Origin: an uncultured Clostridia bacterium
GTDB taxonomy: Bacteria > Bacillota > Clostridia > Oscillospirales > Acutalibacteraceae
Length of the DNA stretch: 64,000 bases
Assembly: GCA_947630285.1 (NCBI GenBank)
Contig: CANRHD010000003.1
Span: forward strand, 5,001-69,000
Direction: 5' to 3'
Each line of letters starts with the position of its first letter. The stretch's first letter is position 1. The notes under the pieces were generated by a model. The model was not told the origin of the DNA. It saw only the letters and a program-made list of their open reading frames with translations, and made no database searches. A program made the position numbers and the translations under genes. Of the stretch, positions 6,992 to 15,164 are shown in pieces.

Positions 6992-8785
6992 ATGGCACTC
7001 ACAACAAACAAGAGCATACTTGATTGGATTGATGAGAAGGTTGAGCTTGTCAAGCCCGACAGCGTTGTTTGGATTGACGGAAGCGAAGAACAGCTTGAGG
7101 AGCTTCGCAGGGAGGCCTGTGAAAGCGGAGAAATGATTAAGCTTAACGAAGAGCTTCTTCCCGGTTGTTATTATCACAGAACAAAGCCCAACGATGTTGC
7201 AAGGGTAGAGGACAGAACTCTTATTTGCTCTAAAAAGGAAGAGGACGCAGGCCCTACAAACCATTGGATGGATCCCGAAAAGGCATACAAAACGCTTTAT
7301 GATATTGCAAGGAACTCTTATAAGGGCAGAACAATGTATGTAATCCCTTATTCGATGGGTCCGGTAGGTTCACCTTTCTCAAAGGTCGGTATCGAGCTTA
7401 CCGATTCTATCTATGTTGTTCTCAATATGGCTATTATGACCCGTGTAGGCAAAAAGGTTATGGACGCTTTCCCTGCCGATTCAAACGACTGGGTCAGGGG
7501 ACTTCATTGTAAATGCGATGTTGACGCCGAAAAAAGATGGATTTGTCAGTTCCCCGAGGACAATACGATAATTTCCGTTAATTCGGCTTACGGCGGAAAT
7601 GTACTTCTCGGTAAAAAGTGCTTTGCGCTTCGTATCGCTTCGTATCAGGGCAAAAACGAGGGCTGGCAGGCTGAGCATATGCTCATACTCGGAATTGAAA
7701 ATCCGCAGGGTGAGGTTAAATACATCTGCGCCGCTTTCCCGTCGGCTTGCGGTAAAACAAACCTTGCTATGCTTATTCCTCCCGAGGGTTACAGAAAGAA
7801 AGGCTACAAGGTTTGGTGCGTAGGCGACGATATTTCCTGGATTCGTAAGGGCGAGGACGGCAGGCTCTATGCCATCAACCCCGAAAACGGATTTTTCGGC
7901 GTTGCTCCCGGTACCAACGATAAATCAAATCCCAACGCTCTTGCCGCTACAAGAAAGGGCACAATCTTTACCAATGTTGCAAGAAATCTTGACAACAACA
8001 CCGTTTGGTGGGAAAGCCTTGACAAAAATCCTCCCGTCAATGCAGAGGAGTGGACAGGTATTAAAACAAACGGCGTAGAGTGGAAAGCGGAAGGCAAAAA
8101 CCTTGCCCATCCTAATTCCCGTTTTACCGCTCCTACGGAGAATTGTCCCTGCCTTTCGCCCGAGTTTGAAAATCCGCAGGGCGTTCCGATTTCGGCATTT
8201 GTATTCGGCGGCAGGCGTGCTAAGTTAGCTCCGCTTGTATATCAGTCAAGGGATTGGAACCACGGCGTGTTTGTAGGCGCTACAATGGCTTCCGAAACAA
8301 CGGCGGCGGCAGCCGGCGCAGTCGGAGTTGTTCGCCGTGATCCTATGGCGATGCTTCCTTTCTGCGGTTACCATATGGCAGACTATTGGCAGCACTGGAT
8401 TGATATAGGCAAAACGCTTGACCCCGACAAAGCGCCAAAAATATTCAATGTAAACTGGTTCAGAAAAGATGACGAGGGCAACTTTATGTGGCCCGGATTC
8501 GGTGACAATCTCCGTGTTCTTGAATGGATAATCAAGCGCTGTGAGGGCAAAGTAGGGGCTAAGGAAACCGCAATAGGCTATCTTCCTTACGCCAAGGATA
8601 TTAACCTTGAGGGCCTTGAGGACGAGGTTACCGAAGAGTCTCTTGAAAAAATCCTTGATGTAGACAAGGAGCTTTGGAAAGAGGAAGCCAAGGGGATTGA
8701 GGAATTTTTCGCAAAATTCGGCGACAAAGTTCCCGAAGAGCTTGAAGAAAGCCTTGCAACTCTTAAAGCAAATCTCGATAAATAA
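6992..8785 (+). CDS. pckG: Phosphoenolpyruvate carboxykinase, GTP-dependent
   Basis: 597 residues, typical of the GTP class. It interconverts oxaloacetate plus GTP and PEP plus CO2 plus GDP in the cytoplasm, at the junction of glycolysis and the C4-acid branch. The kinase-1a P-loop FPSACGKTN (residues 249-257) is of the GTP-type form, and the C-terminal half carries FGGRRAKLAPLVYQSRDW, another GTP-class signature. In fermentative anaerobes the enzyme often works in the carboxylating direction, but that is not shown here. It has an AAAGGAG ribosome site, its own consensus promoter and a terminator, so it is monocistronic. Confidence 0.97.
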   Translation: MALTTNKSILDWIDEKVELVKPDSVVWIDGSEEQLEELRREACESGEMIKLNEELLPGCYYHRTKPNDVARVEDRTLICSKKEEDAGPTNHWMDPEKAYKTLYDIARNSYKGRTMYVIPYSMGPVGSPFSKVGIELTDSIYVVLNMAIMTRVGKKVMDAFPADSNDWVRGLHCKCDVDAEKRWICQFPEDNTIISVNSAYGGNVLLGKKCFALRIASYQGKNEGWQAEHMLILGIENPQGEVKYICAAFPSACGKTNLAMLIPPEGYRKKGYKVWCVGDDISWIRKGEDGRLYAINPENGFFGVAPGTNDKSNPNALAATRKGTIFTNVARNLDNNTVWWESLDKNPPVNAEEWTGIKTNGVEWKAEGKNLAHPNSRFTAPTENCPCLSPEFENPQGVPISAFVFGGRRAKLAPLVYQSRDWNHGVFVGATMASETTAAAAGAVGVVRRDPMAMLPFCGYHMADYWQHWIDIGKTLDPDKAPKIFNVNWFRKDDEGNFMWPGFGDNLRVLEWIIKRCEGKVGAKETAIGYLPYAKDINLEGLEDEVTEESLEKILDVDKELWKEEAKGIEEFFAKFGDKVPEELEESLATLKANLDK

Positions 8786-8793
8786 TAACAAAA

Positions 8794-8825
8794 AGAGGCC
8801 TCCCGTAAGGGAGGCTTTATTTATT
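8794..8825 (+). terminator. Terminator between pckG and the GPH symporter, probably bidirectional
   Basis: The stem GCCTCCC/GGGAGGC with a GTAA loop is followed by TTTATTTATT on the plus strand and by CTCTTTTTG on the minus strand. It can therefore end both pckG and the convergent symporter operon. Confidence 0.88.
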
Positions 8826-8840
8826 GCATTAGTTCTGTTT

Positions 8841-10493
8841 TCATGTATTTTGCTTTTCCGCTTCTTTTTCCAAGAGTATCAAATATTTTCCGTTCTCATC
8901 TTTTATAAGCGTATGCTCCTGCTGAGAAGAGTTATTTTTACCGAGCCAGGTGTTTTCGTATTTTTGACCCGAAATTAATTCACAGCGCTTAATTTCTTCT
9001 TTGCTAAGTGTTACGCTTCCGTATTTGTGCTTTGTAGCTATTGCCGCCCTTATCATCGTATGGTCTTCGCCCGTCATCTGGAATTTTTTAAGCAAAATAA
9101 GGGATATTACGGCAGTTATTATCGGGATTATGGCAACGCATATCCTTACGCCGAGTATGGCGTTTGCGGATTGCACAAAGGCTTCTCCGGTGTCGCTTTC
9201 GTATTTTGCTACGGTATCTCCCGTTATTAGGCCGAAGCCTTGCAGAGTAAAGCCTACCATTGCCGCCATAACGCCGCTTATGCTCTTTTTAATAAGCGTG
9301 CTGAAGGTCGAGATAACGCCCTCCCGTCTTCTGCCCGTTATAAGCTCGTCCACATCGGTGAGGTCGGGGAAAATATTTGTCGAAACAAATCCAAGACCCG
9401 ACATTCCGAAAGGATATAAAATCATACTCAAAAGCATAAGCGCCACCCAAATAAACGAGCCTTTTCCGCCGCTTGACTGCATTATAATACCTACGGCAAG
9501 TCCGGCTATCATAAGAGGGGTTACTATGTTTCCGCATTTTTTCTTGCCGTATTTCATGGTAAGTGCATAGTTTAAGGGAAAGGCTCCTGCTTCGGCAACG
9601 CCTGCAACCGCATTAAAAAAGGCGTATTTACTGTATTGGTTTGCAAGGTATTTTATATAGTAAACCTTGGAATTGTTATAAAATCCGGTTGAAAACTGAT
9701 ATGCCAGGCTCATAAAGAAATACTGGCGGAACGAACGGTTCTTAAAGACAAGCGCATATTCGCGGAAAACATATTTTAAGTCAAGCTTTTCGGTTTCCAT
9801 ACCAACAGAGCTTGGCTCTTTTGTTTTCTTAAATGTCAGAAATACCGAGACGGAGAAGAAAACGGAGAGCACAATTCCTATTACCAAAAACGGCTGTTTT
9901 GAACCCGAGGTAAGGTTATCGCCCGAACCGAAAAGGCCTAAAATCAAAACGACAATTCCGAAAGCCGGCACCATACCGGCGGAATTAAACAGATAGCCTA
10001 CGGAGTTATACTGGGTACGCAGATTGTATTCGGGCGCAAGCTCGGGGAGCATTGCCGTATGCGGTACGCATATTATAGTGTATGCGGTTTTGTAAAGCAT
10101 ATAAACGGCAATAAAGTATATCATTGCGGTTACGGGATTTGTTTTTCCGTTTAGTCCGTACCCGTTCCAAAGCAGAGAATAGGAGGCAAAGAGAACCGGA
10201 ATACCCCAGAGCAGATAACGGCGGTGCTTGCCGTATTTTGAGCGTGTCCTGTCAGTAATTATGCCCATAACGGGATCGGTAACGGCGTCCCAAAGCGTAG
10301 CAATCATTACTACAATCCCGGCCTGCTTTAAAGAGATATTAATTACATCGGTTAAGAATATAGTAAAATACATACTGATTATGTAACCGGCGCCGCCCAT
10401 AAAAATATTTGCGTAGCTGTAATTAATCATAGGCAGTATGGCGGACTTGAAATCGCCCTCAACGCCTATTGCCCTTTTAATTTTCTCTCCCAT
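8841..10493 (-). CDS. GPH-family (MelB-like) sugar:cation symporter
   Basis: 550 residues with about 12 membrane segments. Glycoside-pentoside-hexuronide:cation symporter features are visible: DAVTDPVMGIITDRTRSKYGKHRRYLLWG (residues about 69-97) is the characteristic loop 2-3 motif of this MFS branch. The C-terminal cytoplasmic tail of about 70 charged residues is longer than in MelB. It is the last gene of the minus-strand unit with the aldo/keto reductase, sulfatase and maturase, so it may import the desulfated sugar released outside the cell (inference). A GAGGAA ribosome site precedes the ATG. Confidence 0.9.
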   Translation of the reverse strand: MGEKIKRAIGVEGDFKSAILPMINYSYANIFMGGAGYIISMYFTIFLTDVINISLKQAGIVVMIATLWDAVTDPVMGIITDRTRSKYGKHRRYLLWGIPVLFASYSLLWNGYGLNGKTNPVTAMIYFIAVYMLYKTAYTIICVPHTAMLPELAPEYNLRTQYNSVGYLFNSAGMVPAFGIVVLILGLFGSGDNLTSGSKQPFLVIGIVLSVFFSVSVFLTFKKTKEPSSVGMETEKLDLKYVFREYALVFKNRSFRQYFFMSLAYQFSTGFYNNSKVYYIKYLANQYSKYAFFNAVAGVAEAGAFPLNYALTMKYGKKKCGNIVTPLMIAGLAVGIIMQSSGGKGSFIWVALMLLSMILYPFGMSGLGFVSTNIFPDLTDVDELITGRRREGVISTFSTLIKKSISGVMAAMVGFTLQGFGLITGDTVAKYESDTGEAFVQSANAILGVRICVAIIPIITAVISLILLKKFQMTGEDHTMIRAAIATKHKYGSVTLSKEEIKRCELISGQKYENTWLGKNNSSQQEHTLIKDENGKYLILLEKEAEKQNT

Positions 10494-10573
10494 AAAAATT
10501 CCTCGTTTTTTGTTATTGCTAATACATTGAAAGTGCAGGAGAATTTTTTATTTCAAACCGTGTTAAAACGGTT

Positions 10574-11671
10574 TCAGCGCTTTTTTTCGTTAATAAAAAC
10601 TCTGAATAGGGGAAGACAGGCGCCGAAAAACTTTTTGTATGCCTCGCAGTAATCTCTGTCCTCTCTTGTCCGTTTACAGCCGCCGCCTCGGCAAACGGGA
10701 TAATAACGGCACTTTTTGCATTTTTCGTCAACGGCAAGGCTCTCTTTTAAAAATTTTATTGCCTTATCGCTGTGCGCCAAGGTGTCGAAATTTTCATCTT
10801 CGCCGTTAATGTTGCCCAAAAGCCATTCGTCGGTACAGTAAAAATCGCAGGGGTAAATATTCCCGTTTCCCTCGGCCACAAACTGGTGCATACAGTGTCC
10901 GCAAACTCCGCATTGCTCGGTGGGATTGCCCAAAAACAAATGGACGATGTTATCAAAATATCTTATGCTTGTGTATTGACCCCTTACATAGTCTTTTACA
11001 TAGTAATTAAAGCATTTTATAAGAAAATCCGCATACTGCCGGTTTGTCATATAAAGCTCGCTTTCGCTCTTATCGCCGAACGGACGCAGGCAGGGAATAA
11101 ACTGTAAGTACCGAAAGCCCTTGCTTTTAAAAAAGGCATAGATTTTATCTATATTATCGGCGCATTTCCCCGTTAAAACGGTAAGTATGTTAAATTCAAC
11201 CTTGTGCCGTTCAAGCAGTTTCGCACAGTTCATTACCTTGTAAAAGACATTATTCCTTTTTTCATCGACCCGAAAACCGTTGTTTTCAAAGTCGCCGTCA
11301 AGACTTAAACCCACAAGCACATTGTACCTGTTGAAAAATTTTGCCCAGTCCTCATTTACCAGCGTGCCGTTTGTTTGAACGCTGTAGTAGATTTTACTGC
11401 CCTTTTTGTTTTCGTCTTTAACCTTTTTGACAAAATGCTCAAAAAAATCAATTCCCGCCAAAAGCGGCTCGCCGCCCTGAAAGGCGAAAACAACGCTTTC
11501 TCCGCCTGCAAAGTCAAGAGCCTTTTTTATTAAATTGTCCGCAGTATTTTCGCTCATAATTCCGAAAGAGGAAACCTCCCTGAGTTCCGAAACATTATGA
11601 TAAAAGCAATATCTGCATCTTAAATTGCACAGGCTTGAAGCAGGCTTTATCATTATTGAAAGCGGCGGCAT
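10574..11671 (-). CDS. Anaerobic sulfatase-maturating enzyme (radical SAM/SPASM)
   Basis: 365 residues. The radical SAM motif CxxxCxxC is at Cys15, Cys19 and Cys22, and the C-terminal SPASM/auxiliary-cluster cysteines are visible (CGVCGHCMHQF, then CDFYC, CKKCRYYPVCRGGGC). The family oxidises a Cys or Ser in the sulfatase CxPxR or SxPxR motif to formylglycine without oxygen, in the cytoplasm. The gene directly follows a sulfatase with exactly the Cys-type motif, which strongly supports the assignment. A GGAG site precedes the ATG. A perfect 11-bp hairpin in the gap between the two genes may set their relative expression. Confidence 0.93.
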   Translation of the reverse strand: MPPLSIMIKPASSLCNLRCRYCFYHNVSELREVSSFGIMSENTADNLIKKALDFAGGESVVFAFQGGEPLLAGIDFFEHFVKKVKDENKKGSKIYYSVQTNGTLVNEDWAKFFNRYNVLVGLSLDGDFENNGFRVDEKRNNVFYKVMNCAKLLERHKVEFNILTVLTGKCADNIDKIYAFFKSKGFRYLQFIPCLRPFGDKSESELYMTNRQYADFLIKCFNYYVKDYVRGQYTSIRYFDNIVHLFLGNPTEQCGVCGHCMHQFVAEGNGNIYPCDFYCTDEWLLGNINGEDENFDTLAHSDKAIKFLKESLAVDEKCKKCRYYPVCRGGGCKRTREDRDYCEAYKKFFGACLPLFRVFINEKKR

Positions 11672-11688
11672 AAAATCACTCCAAAAGA

Positions 11689-11719
11689 TTTACGCCCTCG
11701 AAAAAGGGGAGGGCGTAAA
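11689..11719 (-). promoter_or_regulatory. Intercistronic hairpin between sulfatase and its maturase
   Basis: A perfect 11-bp inverted repeat TTTACGCCCTC/GAGGGCGTAAA lies between the sulfatase stop and the maturase ribosome site. On the minus strand it is followed by TCTTTT, so it could be a partial terminator or an mRNA-stabilising hairpin. Confidence 0.7.
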
Positions 11720-11732
11720 CTTGATAATAAAT

Positions 11733-13784
11733 TTATTTGTTATTATAGTATTCCTGATTGATACCTCTGCGGTTTTCTTTAAAGTTCTTCATAATTTCTT
11801 CCATCTTGCCGTTCATTTCCTCGGAAACCGTAGGATAAGTTGACGAACGGTTGTAATTTTCTCCCGTATCGTCGCTTAAAATGTGAAGCCAATTTTTACG
11901 GAACTTATCAAAGAATGCAGAGTTATCGTTTTGAATGCTCTTAAAGTATTTGAATGTAATATAATCGTTGTCCGTAAGAACGGGATAGGTATAATCCTTA
12001 TATTCTTCACGGCTCAAAATATCACTTGTGGGAACGGTGTACTGAATTGCCTTGAGCTTTTCACGCTTCATATGAAGAATGGGGTGTTCGCTTGTGTGTA
12101 TAACCTTATCCTCGGTTATAAGGGGAAGCATTGAGATGCCGTCAATTTCACGGTCTTTCGGCAAATTGCTCCCGTCGGGGTCGGAGGTGGTTATCGAGCA
12201 AAGCTCAAGAAGCGTCGGGAACATATCAACAAGCGTAGCGCTGTTTGAAATTGTAGTACCGGCTTTCCAAAGCCCGTTGTTATTGCCCCAGCGAATCATA
12301 CAGGGAACCTTCTGTCCGCCCTCGTACGCAAGGTATTTTCCGCCTCTCAATTCGTTTACGCTGCCCTCAAGAGCAGGCCCGTTATCGCTTGTGAATACGA
12401 TAATTGTGTCGTCCATTACGCCCAAATCCTCAAGCGTGTCAAAGAGCTTTGCAAGGTAATAGTCAACCTCTTTAAGGCAGTCTACATAAGTGCCCATACC
12501 GCTTTCGCCGTCAAAATCATCGCCGGCAAAAACAGGCGCGTGCGGCCACGGCGTTGCGTAATATACGAAAAACGGCTCGTCTGAATTTTCAACCTTATCC
12601 GTAATCCAATCCGTCATTTCGGCGTTGATCCATTCGGTGAGCTTGCTCTGGTCCTTTTTACCGTCAACAAACATTTCGTCCGTGCCGTGAACGATTTCAT
12701 ATTCGCCGTTTTCCTCGCTGACATGATAGAACGGCGTCATATCGTTGACATGGTGACTGCCGTAGAAATAATCAAAGCCCTGATTTGTAGGCAGATACTC
12801 GCCGTAATCGCCCAAATGCCATTTTCCGAAAGCGCCCGTGTTGTATCCTGCGCTTTTGAAAACCTCGGCCATTGTTATCTCGTCGCCGAGCATACCGTCA
12901 CAGTTGGCGCCCATTTCAATGGAGTTGAATATTCTTGTTGAAGCGAACGGGGAGAATGTATCAAGAGTGGGATACATAACATTGTCCGCATAGCCTCTGA
13001 AAGGATAGCGTCCCGTCATAAGTGAAAATCTTGCAGGCGAGCATACCGAATAGCTTGAATAGAAGTTATCAAAATTCAAGCCCTCTTCGCCTATTCTGTC
13101 CATAGCCGGCGTATCGTAAATTGCGCCGTTGAGCGAAGTGTCGCCGTAGCCCATATCGTCCATAAGTATGAAAAGTACATTCGGGCTGTCCTTTGAAGCC
13201 TTGTTTATGCTGTTAAGGTAGTCGTCCTGACCCTCCCAAAGGCGCTGGGTGTTCGGCTTTGAACGCAGGTTCATGGTAAGAACATAAAAAACCGTAGTTC
13301 CGGCAAGTAAAACGCTTATAAGCGCAGTAACGCCGAAATGCACGGAGTTCTTTTTAAATTTCTTCCTGCCTACAAAGTAAAGGGCAAGCAGTACAACGGC
13401 GCACGGCAGGATTAAAAGCAAATTTCCGCCGAGCCTTGTCAAAAAGTTTCCCTCACCGGCAAACAGGGAATTTTCGGCCGATTTCCAACCGGCATGGCCG
13501 GAGGTAAAAGCCCCGAAGCCTGCGTCGGCGCCCCAAATTATGTAATAAATTACAATGGAGAGCGCACTCGCACAGTAAGCTATAAAATTCCATAAATACA
13601 GCTTCTTGAAAAACAGTACGCCTATAATTATTACGGCCGAAACTATGCACATAAAAGCAACATTTACCACGGCAAAGAAGTTAAGCCTCATAACCTGTAA
13701 GATAACAGCCAGCACAATGCCGATTGCCGCCAAAATCATAGGAAATACTTTTTTTGACTTGTCAAATGTAATTCCGTTTTTCAT
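11733..13784 (-). CDS. Membrane-anchored sulfatase (Cys-type, formylglycine dependent)
   Basis: 683 residues. About five N-terminal membrane segments (roughly 14-32, 36-58, 63-82, 120-138, 150-171) precede a type I sulfatase domain (about 200-640). Catalytic features are Asp209/Asp210 at the metal site, the FGly motif Cys248-Ser-Pro-Ala-Arg252, the GKWHLG motif, and SDNGP for the second metal-ligand pair. The topology resembles lipoteichoic-acid synthases, but those use a threonine nucleophile; the CSPAR core here says sulfate-ester hydrolase. The catalytic domain should face outside the cell. Neighbours are its maturase (downstream), an Fe-S aldo/keto reductase (upstream) and a sugar symporter. 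The substrate, perhaps sulfated mucin or another glycan, is inferred only. Confidence 0.9.
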   Translation of the reverse strand: MKNGITFDKSKKVFPMILAAIGIVLAVILQVMRLNFFAVVNVAFMCIVSAVIIIGVLFFKKLYLWNFIAYCASALSIVIYYIIWGADAGFGAFTSGHAGWKSAENSLFAGEGNFLTRLGGNLLLILPCAVVLLALYFVGRKKFKKNSVHFGVTALISVLLAGTTVFYVLTMNLRSKPNTQRLWEGQDDYLNSINKASKDSPNVLFILMDDMGYGDTSLNGAIYDTPAMDRIGEEGLNFDNFYSSYSVCSPARFSLMTGRYPFRGYADNVMYPTLDTFSPFASTRIFNSIEMGANCDGMLGDEITMAEVFKSAGYNTGAFGKWHLGDYGEYLPTNQGFDYFYGSHHVNDMTPFYHVSEENGEYEIVHGTDEMFVDGKKDQSKLTEWINAEMTDWITDKVENSDEPFFVYYATPWPHAPVFAGDDFDGESGMGTYVDCLKEVDYYLAKLFDTLEDLGVMDDTIIVFTSDNGPALEGSVNELRGGKYLAYEGGQKVPCMIRWGNNNGLWKAGTTISNSATLVDMFPTLLELCSITTSDPDGSNLPKDREIDGISMLPLITEDKVIHTSEHPILHMKREKLKAIQYTVPTSDILSREEYKDYTYPVLTDNDYITFKYFKSIQNDNSAFFDKFRKNWLHILSDDTGENYNRSSTYPTVSEEMNGKMEEIMKNFKENRRGINQEYYNNK

Positions 13785-13819
13785 TTGTTTCCCCCTAAAA
13801 GTGTTATTTGTTAATTTTA

Positions 13820-14974
13820 TTATTTTCCGAATTCTCTCGAAACGGATTTTAACAGCTTTCTTATTTCAAGGTGCTGGGGACAAATGCTTTCGCATTTACC
13901 GCAGCCTATACAATCCGAAGCCTTGCCGATATTTTTGGTAAGCGCATTGTAATATTGCCTTGAATTCCATTTTATTAAACTTTTGTCCTGCTTTTTCGCA
14001 TTATAACAGGCGAAAACCTCCGGTATGTTTATCTTTTGAGGACAGCCGTCAATGCAGTATTTACAGGCGGTACATTCGATTATGTTATTACCGTTTATAA
14101 TATCGCAGACCTTGTTGACGGCGGCCATTTCCTCGTCGGAGAGGGGCTCAAAGCTTTTCATAAAGCTTAAATTGTCCTCCATTTGCTTTAAATCGCTCAT
14201 TCCGGATATTACCATCATAATGCCTTCAAAGCCGGCCGCAAACCTGAGCGCATATGAAGCGGGGCTCATACCGCTGTTTAAATTCTTAAAAACGCTTAAC
14301 GCCTGTTCAGGCAGATTTACAAGCGCACCGCCCTTAACGGGTTCCATAACTATTACGGGCTTATTGTGCTTTCTGCAAACCTCAAGACACTCCTTGCCCT
14401 GAACGCCGGCGTCGTTGTAATCACGGTAATTAAATTGTATCTGAACGACCTCAACCTCGGGATTTTCGGTTAAAATCATATCGAGTACCTGCGCCTTATC
14501 GTGAAAAGAAAGGCCGATATGGCGAACTTTTCCCTCTTTTTTCAGCTCAAGGGCAACCTTATAAGCGTTGGCGCTTTTATACTGCCCGTAGTTTTCGCTT
14601 GACTGTGCGTGCATCAAGTAAAAATCAAAGTAATCGACGCCGCAGGCATTCAACTGCTTTTCAAAAAACGGGCGTATGTCGGCTTCCTTTTTAAAACAGT
14701 TTGAAGAGAGCTTGTTTGTAAGCACAAAAGACTCTCTGGGATAGCGTTTTACAAGGCAGTCTCTTATCGAGGTTTCGCTCTGCGTGGCAACATAGCCGTG
14801 GGCGGTATCGAAATAATTAAAGCCCTCCGCCATAAACTTGTCAATCATAGCGGAAAATTCCCCGTAATCTACCTTTACCTTAAATTTCATCGGCAGACGC
14901 ATACAGCCGAAGCCGAAATTCTTTTTTATTTCGGGAAAATACAAATTGCTTCCGTCGTCATTTACAAATTTCAC
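13820..14974 (-). CDS. Aldo/keto reductase with C-terminal 4Fe-4S ferredoxin-like domain
   Basis: 384 residues from the GTG at 14974. This start is chosen because GGTGA lies seven bases upstream, and because an earlier in-frame ATG at 15043 falls inside the promoter -10 box. The N-terminal aldo/keto reductase barrel shows the usual FDTAHGY and MHAQ catalytic segments. The C-terminus carries two cysteine clusters (CTACKYCIDGC and CIGCGKCESIC) typical of ferredoxin-fused AKRs of anaerobes. It is the first gene of a minus-strand unit with the sulfatase, maturase and symporter; a role in processing an imported sugar is inferred. Confidence 0.88.
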   Translation of the reverse strand: MKFVNDDGSNLYFPEIKKNFGFGCMRLPMKFKVKVDYGEFSAMIDKFMAEGFNYFDTAHGYVATQSETSIRDCLVKRYPRESFVLTNKLSSNCFKKEADIRPFFEKQLNACGVDYFDFYLMHAQSSENYGQYKSANAYKVALELKKEGKVRHIGLSFHDKAQVLDMILTENPEVEVVQIQFNYRDYNDAGVQGKECLEVCRKHNKPVIVMEPVKGGALVNLPEQALSVFKNLNSGMSPASYALRFAAGFEGIMMVISGMSDLKQMEDNLSFMKSFEPLSDEEMAAVNKVCDIINGNNIIECTACKYCIDGCPQKINIPEVFACYNAKKQDKSLIKWNSRQYYNALTKNIGKASDCIGCGKCESICPQHLEIRKLLKSVSREFGK

Positions 14975-15041
14975 AATAAAATCACCCGAAGCTTTCCGTA
15001 TAAATTGCGGCGCAGTTATAAGTCCTCGCCTTAATGAAAAC

Positions 15042-15070
15042 ATTATACATTATTATGTAAAAAATATCAA
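15042..15070 (-). promoter_or_regulatory. Sigma-A promoter for the AKR-sulfatase-maturase-symporter unit
   Basis: Minus strand: TTGATA, 17-bp spacer, TATAAT. The -10 covers the in-frame ATG at 15043, which argues for the GTG start at 14974. Confidence 0.85.
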
Positions 15071-15105
15071 CAGTTTTTATTTAAGCAAAATATCAAAATC
15101 CGCAA

Positions 15106-15142
15106 AATAAAAAGAGAGGAACTGCGATTTGTTCCTCTCTTT
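15106..15142 (-). terminator. Terminator after the Gfo/Idh/MocA oxidoreductase
   Basis: A perfect 12-bp stem AAAGAGAGGAAC/GTTCCTCTCTTT is followed on the minus strand by a T-rich tail. It separates the oxidoreductase from the sulfatase unit. Confidence 0.88.
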
Positions 15143-15164
15143 AAAATTGAAATTAAATTGAAAT

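Noticed and set aside
8246..8791. 181-codon open frame opposite pckG
   Set aside because: It mirrors pckG codons, has no ribosome site or family resemblance, and pckG is full length with all motifs.
10555..10574. Small inverted repeat AAACCG/CGGTTT after the maturase gene
   Set aside because: Six-base arms and no T-run on the minus strand; not convincing as a terminator between maturase and symporter.
15042..15044. ATG at 15043 as start of the aldo/keto reductase
   Set aside because: It lies within the -10 box of the promoter, so it would not be in the mRNA. The GTG at 14974 has a proper ribosome site.
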